Source: Desulfocapsa sp. (GTDB lineage: Bacteria; Desulfobacterota; Desulfobulbia; Desulfobulbales; Desulfocapsaceae). From it: DNA of 56,770 nucleotides. Numbering within the stretch: the stretch's first letter is position 1; every line of letters starts with the position of its first letter. The stretch spans positions 20,899-77,668 of the forward strand of contig JAESPV010000025.1 in NCBI GenBank assembly GCA_016765495.1, written 5' to 3'. This document shows positions 24,079 through 31,952 of this stretch, piece after piece. The notes below the pieces were generated by a model. That model did not search any database, had not been told where the DNA came from, and saw only the letters and a program-made list of their open reading frames with translations. A program made the translations under genes and the position numbers.

Positions 24079-25281
24079 TTACATCTGAGCAGCTTTCTGT
24101 AAAGCCTTACAGATTTTCGACAGCTGTTCCTCGCTCATTTTTATAGGAACAGGATACACCAGTGTCCTGGACAGAATGTCAGCAGATTGTGGTAACGCTT
24201 CTGGATCATAAACAACTCTGCGCTTGCCACCTGGCTCAGCAAACGGATATCCGGATGAGGTTAAAGTGGAACCCTTAAGGAGATGTTCCCAACCAGGATA
24301 AAAATGCCAGCTGTTTTCACTAAAATTAATTGCACCAACACCCTCCTCAGCTAAGACAGTATTGACCTGTCTGCAATGTTCACTGCTTTCCATTATAAAG
24401 GCAAAAAAGGTTGCAGTGTCTCCTGCTTCGTCCACCAGGGTTCTGAATTGAACACCCGGTATGGTCGATGCTGCTTCGCGAAGCCGTTTCTTGTGTGATC
24501 TTTGAGCTGATATCATCGAATCGAGTTTGGCAAGCTGTGCAATACCAATGGCACCTTGAAGTTCCATCATCCGATAGTTGAAACCGATAAAGCTGCGCCC
24601 TTCTCCGCCTCGTCCACCAGGGTTAACTGCGTGGTCATGTCCATGATCATGGTACTCAGACATATTACGCCACATTTTTTCATCATTGGTGATAATCATG
24701 CCACCTTCACCGGTGGTCATGGTTTTTACTGGATCAAAGGAGAATGTCCCGCAATTACCAAATGTCCCAAGGTGCTGTCCTTTGATTCGTCCTCCTGCAG
24801 CCTGAGCGGTATCTTCAATCACCGGGATATTGTGCTCTGCGGCGATGGCGACAATTTCTTCAATGCGAGCCATGGCACCAAGCATATGGACAGGAATAAT
24901 ACAACGCGTTTTGTCGGTTATCCTGGTCTTTAAATCAGCCGGATCCATATTTAAGGTTTCATCAATTTCTGTGAAAACAGGAATAGCTCCAATGTCCAGT
25001 ATGGCTTCCCAGGTAGCAACAAATGTAAATCCTTGAGTAATTACTTCATCACCGGGACCTATACCTAAAGCAGCGAGTGCGACTTTTAAAGCTGCAGTAC
25101 CGGAAGTTACGGCCTGAGCACATTTTGCACCACAGTAGCTGGCGAAGTTCTTTTCAAATTCCCGGACCTTGTAAATATTATTTCGTTGGTCGCCAAATTC
25201 ATACCTGAACAGAACACCTGTTTCAAGGACTTCATTAATCTCTTTTTTTTCTTCATCACCAAAAACTTCAAAACCGGGCAT
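24079..25281 (-). CDS. DegT/DnrJ/EryC1/StrS-family PLP aminotransferase
   Basis: 400 aa. Members aminate keto-sugars or related carbonyls with PLP. Family marks are QAVTSGTAALKVALAALGIG, DEVITQGFTFVATWEAIL, VIEDTAQAAGG and the PLP-lysine loop FSFDPVKTMTTGEGGMI. The central SEYHDHGHDHAVNPGGRGGEG is unusually rich in His and Gly. The start at 25279-25281 (MPGFEVFGDEE) has AAGGAG seven bases upstream; the longer frame runs into panD. It is the last gene of the tpr-panC-panD transcript, 19 bases after panD. Whether it acts on a nucleotide sugar or in a pathway tied to beta-alanine is not evident. Confidence 0.85.
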   Translation of the reverse strand: MPGFEVFGDEEKKEINEVLETGVLFRYEFGDQRNNIYKVREFEKNFASYCGAKCAQAVTSGTAALKVALAALGIGPGDEVITQGFTFVATWEAILDIGAIPVFTEIDETLNMDPADLKTRITDKTRCIIPVHMLGAMARIEEIVAIAAEHNIPVIEDTAQAAGGRIKGQHLGTFGNCGTFSFDPVKTMTTGEGGMIITNDEKMWRNMSEYHDHGHDHAVNPGGRGGEGRSFIGFNYRMMELQGAIGIAQLAKLDSMISAQRSHKKRLREAASTIPGVQFRTLVDEAGDTATFFAFIMESSEHCRQVNTVLAEEGVGAINFSENSWHFYPGWEHLLKGSTLTSSGYPFAEPGGKRRVVYDPEALPQSADILSRTLVYPVPIKMSEEQLSKICKALQKAAQM

Positions 25282-25300
25282 ATTGAAACTCCTTTCAGAA

Positions 25301-25663
25301 TTATTTTGTGAGCATTTTTTTAATTTTATTATTCTCATCAAGCAGAGCAATATTGGGATGATATTTTTCAAGATCATCGGGTGCATAGAACCCAAAGGTC
25401 ACGATGATTATAAGATCACCAACCATTCCCTTTCTTGCAGCAGCACCGTTTAATCCTATAATACCGGAGCCTGGTGTCCCTTCAATAGCATATGTATCAA
25501 ACCGTTCACCATTGTTAATATTGTAAACTTTTACCCGTTCAAACGGGAGAATTCCCACTGCATCCAGTAATTCTTTATCTATACTGAGACTTCCCTCATA
25601 ATTGAGATCGGCCTCTGTTATCGTTGCCTTATGTAATTTTGCTCTGAGCATTTGACGCTGCAT
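25301..25663 (-). CDS. panD: Aspartate 1-decarboxylase
   Basis: 120 aa, the normal pro-enzyme length. PanD makes beta-alanine from aspartate for pantothenate synthesis. The self-cleavage site is present exactly where expected, G24-S25 in NYEGSLSID, giving the pyruvoyl group. Other family blocks are YNINNGERFDTYAIEGTPGSG and NGAAARKGMVGDLIII. GAGGT lies about 6 bases before the ATG. It sits 47 bases after panC on the same strand, so both late branches of pantothenate synthesis are made together. Confidence 0.95.
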   Translation of the reverse strand: MQRQMLRAKLHKATITEADLNYEGSLSIDKELLDAVGILPFERVKVYNINNGERFDTYAIEGTPGSGIIGLNGAAARKGMVGDLIIIVTFGFYAPDDLEKYHPNIALLDENNKIKKMLTK

Positions 25664-25710
25664 ATCAACTACCTCTATGGAACATACGATAAATAACTTA
25701 AAAAAATTAT

Positions 25711-26568
25711 TTATCTCCCGTTCCTGATTTTAGAATTGTCTATTAATCGTATTCGTTTGTTTATTGTAACCGCAAGCACCAGCATTGAGTCAGAAGTTAC
25801 ATATTTACAGTTCTGAAGAGTGACTTGATCCACCACCTCGATGTAATCGATATCACATTCAGGATGTGTTAAAATCACACCAGCAACCGTTTTTTTTATT
25901 TCCCGAACCGATACTTCCTTTTTCTCAAGCGCTAGCTTTCTGCCACTTGCAATACCCTTAGACAATGAATGGGCAGCAGTCATCTCATCTTTTTTGAGAT
26001 AGCTGTTGCGGGAACTCATTGCAAGGCCACTTTTTTCACGCACTATGGGATGTCCAATGATCTCGATTGGAAAATCGAGGTCGCGCACAAGTTGTCTGAT
26101 AACAGCTAATTGCTGAAAATCCTTTTCCCCAAAGACAGCAACGTGAGGCAATGTCTGGTTAAATAACTTACTGACAACTGTCGTAACACCATCAAAATGA
26201 CCGGGTCTGTCACCACCACACAAGCCGGATGCGAGTCCTTCAATATGAACAGTGGTGGAAAAGCCATCAGGGTACATGAGCTCTTTATTGGGAGCATACA
26301 GGACATCCACGCCAACTTCTTCAGCGAGCTTACAATCCCGTTCAAGATCATGGGGATAGCTGTCAAAATCTTCACTGGGCCCAAACTGTATGGGATTCAC
26401 AAACAAACTGACAATCACCTTGTCGGCATGGTTCCTGGCCTCTTTCATTAACGCCAAGTGTCCTTCATGAAACCAGCCCATGGTTGGTACCAGTCCAATC
26501 TTCAGGCCATTTCCCCGATACCTCCGGGAAATTTCCTGTACTCCGACTGCGGAGGAAACAACTTTCAT
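25711..26568 (-). CDS. panC: Pantothenate synthetase
   Basis: 285 aa, normal length. PanC joins pantoate and beta-alanine using ATP. Nucleotidylyltransferase motifs are seen: VPTMGWFHEGHLALM (HxGH), VNPIQFGPSEDFDSYPHD, CGGDRPGHFDGVTTVV, VFGEKDFQQL and VREKSGLAMSSRN. The start codon overlaps the stop of the upstream TPR gene by four bases (ATGA), so translation is coupled. panD follows. panB is not in the window. Confidence 0.95.
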   Translation of the reverse strand: MKVVSSAVGVQEISRRYRGNGLKIGLVPTMGWFHEGHLALMKEARNHADKVIVSLFVNPIQFGPSEDFDSYPHDLERDCKLAEEVGVDVLYAPNKELMYPDGFSTTVHIEGLASGLCGGDRPGHFDGVTTVVSKLFNQTLPHVAVFGEKDFQQLAVIRQLVRDLDFPIEIIGHPIVREKSGLAMSSRNSYLKKDEMTAAHSLSKGIASGRKLALEKKEVSVREIKKTVAGVILTHPECDIDYIEVVDQVTLQNCKYVTSDSMLVLAVTINKRIRLIDNSKIRNGR

Positions 26569-27260
26569 TTTTCAACGCGAAGTCGTGTGATTTTTTCCTG
26601 AATCATTCTGGTTAAACGTTCATTTTTTTCTTCACCAAGAAAACTTCCCATATATTCTTCGTAAATTGCAAGTGCCTTCTGATTTTCTCCCTGTGCTTCA
26701 AGTACTCGCGCCATTCCCAGGTACCCTTCATCCTCATATCCTTCAATTCCCTTCAAGGTCGAATAGGTTACAAAGGCACTGGAATAATTTTTATCCGCCT
26801 CTTCTGACTGGGCTATACCAAAAGTCAACAGTCCAAACATTGGATTGGCTTGAGAAATCTTATCTCGTACTTCCGTGTAGTAACTCCCGGCTTCTTTATA
26901 CTTTCCATCCTTCATGGCCATATGAGCAAGCTCTGTGCTTGCCCACAAAGCAGAGCTTGTGCCTGAATAATCGGCAACTACCTGTTGTAGAGCTTTAACT
27001 TTGTTTTCACCCGTAGCCTCCATGGAGATAGCAAAGCTGCTTGCTGAGTCTTCCATGCGCTTAACCCGGTAAGAGTCATACAGTGAACCTGTGACAACAG
27101 CAGTCACCACAACAATGGTGGTAATCTGCAGGATGGTTTTGTTCTTTCGAATAAACTTTACAACACCAGCCGGAAGATTGAGTTGATCCAATACCCCTTT
27201 GGGTTCAACATATAATTTTTCTTCAAGCTGATTCGGATTAAAGGCACTCTTTTCGCTCAT
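26565..27260 (-). CDS. Single-span TPR-like protein (YfgM-type)
   Basis: 231 aa. One membrane helix (ILQITTIVVVTAVVTGSLY, about residues 44-62) is preceded by a basic cytoplasmic segment, and TPR-like helical pairs follow (ASTELAHMAMKDGKYKEAGSYY, YSSAFVTYSTLKGIEGYEDEGYL, LGMARVLEAQGENQKALAIYEEY). The layout resembles YfgM, an ancillary SecYEG-associated protein. It leads the panC-panD-degT operon and its stop overlaps the panC start. A direct link to pantothenate is not expected. It diverges from xseA across 196 bases. Confidence 0.7.
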   Translation of the reverse strand: MSEKSAFNPNQLEEKLYVEPKGVLDQLNLPAGVVKFIRKNKTILQITTIVVVTAVVTGSLYDSYRVKRMEDSASSFAISMEATGENKVKALQQVVADYSGTSSALWASTELAHMAMKDGKYKEAGSYYTEVRDKISQANPMFGLLTFGIAQSEEADKNYSSAFVTYSTLKGIEGYEDEGYLGMARVLEAQGENQKALAIYEEYMGSFLGEEKNERLTRMIQEKITRLRVEK

Positions 27261-27456
27261 CTGATCTCCCTGCTTTTTTTCTTTACTTTTTTCAAAAACA
27301 CTATACCAATATCACATAATACTTAATGTGGATTGTTATTCTTCACTCAACAAATCGTACAACCCTACTAATCTACCCTATCCAATTAATCATGTCTATT
27401 CTCAAACCATCTTTAAAGGCTTTTTCCACATATTCTCAACCAGCAGGTTTTACGCC

Positions 27457-28824
27457 ATGATTCCCGGTCAAGAAGCTGCCGTCTATTCAGTAACTTCCTT
27501 AACAAGAGAGTTGAAAAATCTGGTTGAAGGAAAATATCGTTTTATTCGAGTTCAGGGAGAAATATCCAATCTCAAGATTCCTTTTTCAGGACATGCCTAT
27601 TTCACCCTTAAAGATGATGGTGCGCAACTTAAAGGTGTTCTTTTTAAAGGACAGTCCAGATACCTTGAAAAATCAATAAAAGATGGACAACATGTGATTT
27701 GCCATGGTCGTATTTCAATATACGAACCTCGTGGAGACTATCAAATCATTGTCGACAGTGTAGACTTTCAGGGAACCGGTCTCTTGCAGCAGCGCTTTCT
27801 GAAACTAAAAAAACAACTGGAAGCTGAAGGTTTGTTTGATCAGGGGCGCAAGCAGGAGATCAACAGTTTTCCCAAAGAAATTGTGTTGATTACATCACCC
27901 AGCGGTGCCGCAGTCCATGACTTTCTAAATATATGGCGTAAACGTTCGTTTCCGGCTCATATTACCATTCTGCCCGTGCGCGTTCAAGGAGACAGTGCTG
28001 CAACAGAAATTGCCGAAGCCATAGCCACAACGCGTCGAATACTCCCTGAGACCGATATTATTGTACTCTGTCGAGGTGGTGGTTCCCTTGAAGATCTGTG
28101 GGCCTTTAATGAAGAAATTGTTGCCAGAGCCATTGGACGATCCACCATCCCGATAGTTTCTGCGATCGGTCACGATGTTGATTTCAGTATCAGTGATTTT
28201 TGTGCAGATCTGAGAGCACCTACTCCGACTGCTGCTGCTGAGATCATCTTCCCTGACGGACATGAGATAAAAAGACAGATCAGTCGACTACAAACAGCAC
28301 TCACCAACGCCATTTACAATACAATTGATTCGAATCAGTATCGGGTTGATCAAAATCGCAGATTGCTTGGCGATATGAATTTCCTGTTCACCAACAGCTC
28401 TCTACGTTTGGATCATGTCACCCTAAAGTTATATTCTGTGATGGAAAAACGCATCACAAACAGCACCACTAGCTGCAATGAATTGTCTGCACGCCTGCAC
28501 AGTCATTCTCCCGTAGCAAAAGTTCAGATGCAGGAACAACGACTCAAGTTTGCAACAGAAAAATTGAGATATCTGTTCCAAAAATCTTTCACCGACAAAG
28601 AGGTCCTATTGGGACAACAGGCTGCTTTGCTGGATACTGTAAGTCCCTTGCGAACAATGAACAGAGGGTATTCCATTACCAGTAAAATTAATCCTGTAAA
28701 TGGAAAGAAAACTGTTATTCGGGAAAGCAGACAGCTGACACAGGAGGACATGGTTGAAATACGTCTGTACAAAGGTACCGTTTTTTGTGAGGTGATTTCA
28801 ACAGAAGAGGATTTAGAAAAATAG
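27457..28824 (+). CDS. xseA: Exodeoxyribonuclease VII large subunit
   Basis: 455 aa, usual size. XseA is the catalytic subunit of ExoVII, which degrades single-stranded DNA in both directions. An N-terminal OB-fold is shown by YRFIRVQGEISNLK and SGHAYFTLKDDGAQLKGVLF. The nuclease region has ITSPSGAAVHDFLNI and LCRGGGSLEDLWAFNEE, followed by SAIGHDVDFSISDFCADLRA. The C-terminal half is a long coiled helical region. The start at 27457 (MIPGQEAAVYSV) is preferred over the longer frame because similarity begins there. xseB is not adjacent. Confidence 0.92.
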   Translation: MIPGQEAAVYSVTSLTRELKNLVEGKYRFIRVQGEISNLKIPFSGHAYFTLKDDGAQLKGVLFKGQSRYLEKSIKDGQHVICHGRISIYEPRGDYQIIVDSVDFQGTGLLQQRFLKLKKQLEAEGLFDQGRKQEINSFPKEIVLITSPSGAAVHDFLNIWRKRSFPAHITILPVRVQGDSAATEIAEAIATTRRILPETDIIVLCRGGGSLEDLWAFNEEIVARAIGRSTIPIVSAIGHDVDFSISDFCADLRAPTPTAAAEIIFPDGHEIKRQISRLQTALTNAIYNTIDSNQYRVDQNRRLLGDMNFLFTNSSLRLDHVTLKLYSVMEKRITNSTTSCNELSARLHSHSPVAKVQMQEQRLKFATEKLRYLFQKSFTDKEVLLGQQAALLDTVSPLRTMNRGYSITSKINPVNGKKTVIRESRQLTQEDMVEIRLYKGTVFCEVISTEEDLEK

Positions 28825-28945
28825 GTTATTGCCGGATTGGGAACGAGAAGCAAATGCCGTGAACATCTTGCTTACTGTTCATCACCGGTGTTAACCATAC
28901 GCAAGCCAAGTCGGACTGCTAAAAATCGGGTGCTATGCAAAGCCA

Positions 28946-29584
28946 TTAGACTAACCTAAGTATTGCATTGACAATGGCAACAGAAACAGTGGTTCCCCCC
29001 TTTCTTCCAGCACAGGCAATGTGGGGATATGATTGTTCAAGAAGGATCTCTTTTGACTCCTTGGCATTTACAAAGCCAACGGGAACTCCGACAATCAAAT
29101 CAGGATTGATTGTTCCATCTGCAATAAGATTCATCACAGTTATTAATGCGGTGGGTGCATTACCAATGGCAACAATACCTACATTATCACGCATTCCTAC
29201 TTCAATGGCAGTCTGTGAGCGGGTAAGTCCTCTTTCCAAGGCAATTTTTGCGACCTCAGGATCTGCAACCCTGCAGATCACTTTTCCGCCATGAGCTGCT
29301 AACAGCTTACGACTAATTCCTGCTGCTGCCATATTCACATCGGTGAGAATGTTTTTACCTGACCGAATTGAATCAAGACCTGCTTGAATAGCATCTGGGT
29401 GAAAGTGGATACGTTTTGCAAATGAAAAATCACCTGTTGTATGGATAACACGCCGTATAACAGCAAATTCGTGTGGATCCATTTCATCCACCTTTAATCC
29501 AGTACTCTCCTCAAATTCTCTTTCGATAATACGAAAGCTCTCTTCTTCTATTTTAAGTGGTTCTATTTTTGTTATTCTATGCAT
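28946..29584 (-). CDS. cbiC: Precorrin-8X/cobalt-precorrin-8 methylmutase
   Basis: 212 aa. CbiC moves the C-11 methyl group to C-12, forming (cobalt-)hydrogenobyrinate-type product. The catalytic histidine region is IRRVIHTTGDFSFA; other marks are ILTDVNMAAAGIS, RSQTAIEVG and VGVPVGFVNAKESKE. It is the last gene of the cobalamin cluster, four bases after cbiA. The 121 bases to the convergent xseA gene show no clear terminator. Confidence 0.93.
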   Translation of the reverse strand: MHRITKIEPLKIEEESFRIIEREFEESTGLKVDEMDPHEFAVIRRVIHTTGDFSFAKRIHFHPDAIQAGLDSIRSGKNILTDVNMAAAGISRKLLAAHGGKVICRVADPEVAKIALERGLTRSQTAIEVGMRDNVGIVAIGNAPTALITVMNLIADGTINPDLIVGVPVGFVNAKESKEILLEQSYPHIACAGRKGGTTVSVAIVNAILRLV

Positions 29585-29588
29585 TTTT

Positions 29589-30944
29589 TTATGTAATTAC
29601 GGAAGATTTTTTCAGATTATTAACAAATGTATTAATGTTGGCTGCGCTTCTTGCAAAGTGAAGGTGCAAATATCCTCCTAACACGTTTTTGTAGATATAG
29701 CCCTCACGGGTATTATTTTCTAACTGGTAGATGGCAGGAATAGTATCTTCGGAATCCACAAGCTCTGAATAATGGAACTCATGTCCATGGAGATCCTGAC
29801 CTGCTTCACCAAAGAAACAGGAACTGATGAGTTTTGGGTTCCGGTATCCCAAGCGAGACAAACGTGGTTTCATCTTTACAGTAAATGGCAATAATCCACT
29901 CATTGCATATGATTGCTTACTGAGGTTGAGAATTTGTTTACAAAGATACATAAACCCACCGCACTCTCCATATATGATACCACCTGATTCCCCAAAACCA
30001 TGTATTGCCGCAAGCATTGTTTTATTTGCGCTAAGTTGTTCTGCATACAATTCAGGATACCCACCACCCAGATAAATACCCTTACAATCTTCCGGCAAAC
30101 CAGTATCAGATAATGGACTGAAGAAAACAAGTTCGGCACCGGACTGTTCAAGAATCTTCAAATTATCATCATAATAAAAACAGAATGCCTTATCTCTTGC
30201 AACTGCCAGGCGTACTTTTTCACTTTGGGGCACTATATCAGCAGCCACAGCTTCTAATTGCCAGGAAGACCGTGATGAAATAGTTAATAACGTATCAAGA
30301 TCCAGATGTGTTTCAATAGCACTTGCAAGCTGACGGAGTTGTTCGTCATCAAGAGGATTTTCTTCTCCCATATGCAGTCCAAGATGGCGATCAGGGATCT
30401 CAAAACGAATATCTCGAGGAAAAAATCCTAATATTTCACTTTTACAGACACCAGGCATTGCACCTTCAATTAATTCACGATGCCGTGTACTTCCTACCCG
30501 ATTAAAAATAACACCTGCAATCTCGACTTTATCTGAATATACTTCAAATCCTTTAACCACAGCCGCAACACTCTCTGCAGCAGAGCGCGCATCTACAACC
30601 AGAATAACAGGCAGTTTCAATTCAATGGCCAGGGCTGCTGAACTGGCAACACCGCCATCAAAGAGTCCCATCACTCCTTCTACAACTGCAACATCCTTCC
30701 CGGAATTCCTATTTGTAAAGCTGCTATGGCAAAACTTCCGACCACACATCCGGAGATCAAGGTTTGGTGAGGTTTGACCGGTTACCATTTTATGCAGGCT
30801 GGGATCTATAAAATCAGGCCCGCATTTAAAGGGTTGAATGTTCAGCCCCCGTGCTTTCAATGCTGCCATAATCCCAAGGGTGAGTGTCGTTTTACCAGCC
30901 CCTGAAGAAGTACCGCCTATGAGAAATGCTGAAAAGGATTTCAT
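29589..30944 (-). CDS. cbiA: Cobyrinic acid a,c-diamide synthase
   Basis: 451 aa. CbiA amidates the a and c carboxylates of cobyrinate with glutamine and ATP. The P-loop is GGTSSGAGKTTLTLG near residue 10 and the glutamine amidotransferase nucleophile is in IIYGECGGFMYLC. KCGPDFIDPSLH follows the P-loop as in the family. The start overlaps the cbiB stop by four bases (ATGA), implying coupled translation, and cbiC follows four bases after the stop. Confidence 0.94.
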   Translation of the reverse strand: MKSFSAFLIGGTSSGAGKTTLTLGIMAALKARGLNIQPFKCGPDFIDPSLHKMVTGQTSPNLDLRMCGRKFCHSSFTNRNSGKDVAVVEGVMGLFDGGVASSAALAIELKLPVILVVDARSAAESVAAVVKGFEVYSDKVEIAGVIFNRVGSTRHRELIEGAMPGVCKSEILGFFPRDIRFEIPDRHLGLHMGEENPLDDEQLRQLASAIETHLDLDTLLTISSRSSWQLEAVAADIVPQSEKVRLAVARDKAFCFYYDDNLKILEQSGAELVFFSPLSDTGLPEDCKGIYLGGGYPELYAEQLSANKTMLAAIHGFGESGGIIYGECGGFMYLCKQILNLSKQSYAMSGLLPFTVKMKPRLSRLGYRNPKLISSCFFGEAGQDLHGHEFHYSELVDSEDTIPAIYQLENNTREGYIYKNVLGGYLHLHFARSAANINTFVNNLKKSSVIT

Positions 30945-31945
30945 GTGAGTAATTGTAACACGCTGAGCCTGCTCAGTAGCAGCAGCATTAAAAAGAACAA
31001 TGAGCCAAGTAACATTAAATGATTGCTAAGGAGTATGTCCACATCTGTTACCGGACGATTATCATCACCAATTCGTGGTTTTTTTATTTTTTTGCCAAAA
31101 TAGTACGACGTTCCGCCTAGTTCAATATTCAGTGCTCCGGCAACTGCTGCTTCAGGATGAGCAGCGTTGGGACTTGCATGTGCAAGCCTGTCACGTTTAA
31201 AGATCTTAAAAGAATTCTGCCACTTTAAACCAAGAAAAAAAGAGGCCGGAACAATCAGCACACCACTTATTCGTGCAGGAATTAAATTAACAAAATCATC
31301 AAATTTGGCAGCGACCTTACCAAAATGAAGATATTGTTCATTTTTATACCCAAACATCGAATCCATGGTATTTACAGCCTTGTATCCCATGGCACCCGTT
31401 ACTGCAAGAAAAACTGGGTCAATTCCTGTAACAGAGGAAAAGAGTGAGAAAAAAACAGCATAGAAAAGAGGTGCCGTTACACCATCCACCATATTCTCCG
31501 CAACTGTTTCAATACAGGCTCGAATGATCCCTTTTCGATCAAGTGCAGCTGTGTCACGGCCAACAATTCGGGCTACTTCTTTTCGTGCAGCTTCCAGATT
31601 TTCGCTCTTTTGCAATGCAGAATAAACTGAGCGGCTGTGGACAACAAGGTCTCGCGCGGCAATACTTGTGTATAGTAAAAATATTGCCGCAAGCTGTGCA
31701 AGCAAAGGCGAATACAAATGAATGATATAGATTGGCAATGCAGTAAAGCCAATTGTCAATAAAAGTACTGTTACAAAGGAAAATGTACCCGCTATGGCTT
31801 CTGAAGAGATGAGTCTTCGAAATATTTTTTCACTGAACTTGCAGAAAAAACCTATCATTCTCACAGGATGAGGCAAACAACGCGGATCTCCAAAAAGAAG
31901 ATCTAAGACCACTGCAAAACCGATTTGTAACTCAAAAAGAAACAT
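30941..31945 (-). CDS. cbiB: Adenosylcobinamide-phosphate synthase, membrane protein
   Basis: 334 aa from the ATG at 31943-31945 (MFLFELQIGFAV); a TTG 18 bases upstream, overlapping the previous gene, is an alternative. CbiB attaches aminopropanol phosphate to adenosylcobyrate. Seen are DLLFGDPRCLPHPVRMIG, GKGIIRACIETVAENMVDGV (as DRKGIIRACIETVAEN) and VNTMDSMFGYKNEQY, plus HASPNAAHPEAAVAGAL and PRIGDDNRPVTDVD. Several membrane helices are spread through the chain. It follows the cobD-cbiP fusion, which supplies both its substrates. Confidence 0.92.
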   Translation of the reverse strand: MFLFELQIGFAVVLDLLFGDPRCLPHPVRMIGFFCKFSEKIFRRLISSEAIAGTFSFVTVLLLTIGFTALPIYIIHLYSPLLAQLAAIFLLYTSIAARDLVVHSRSVYSALQKSENLEAARKEVARIVGRDTAALDRKGIIRACIETVAENMVDGVTAPLFYAVFFSLFSSVTGIDPVFLAVTGAMGYKAVNTMDSMFGYKNEQYLHFGKVAAKFDDFVNLIPARISGVLIVPASFFLGLKWQNSFKIFKRDRLAHASPNAAHPEAAVAGALNIELGGTSYYFGKKIKKPRIGDDNRPVTDVDILLSNHLMLLGSLFFLMLLLLSRLSVLQLLT

Positions 31946-31952
31946 GCCTAAA

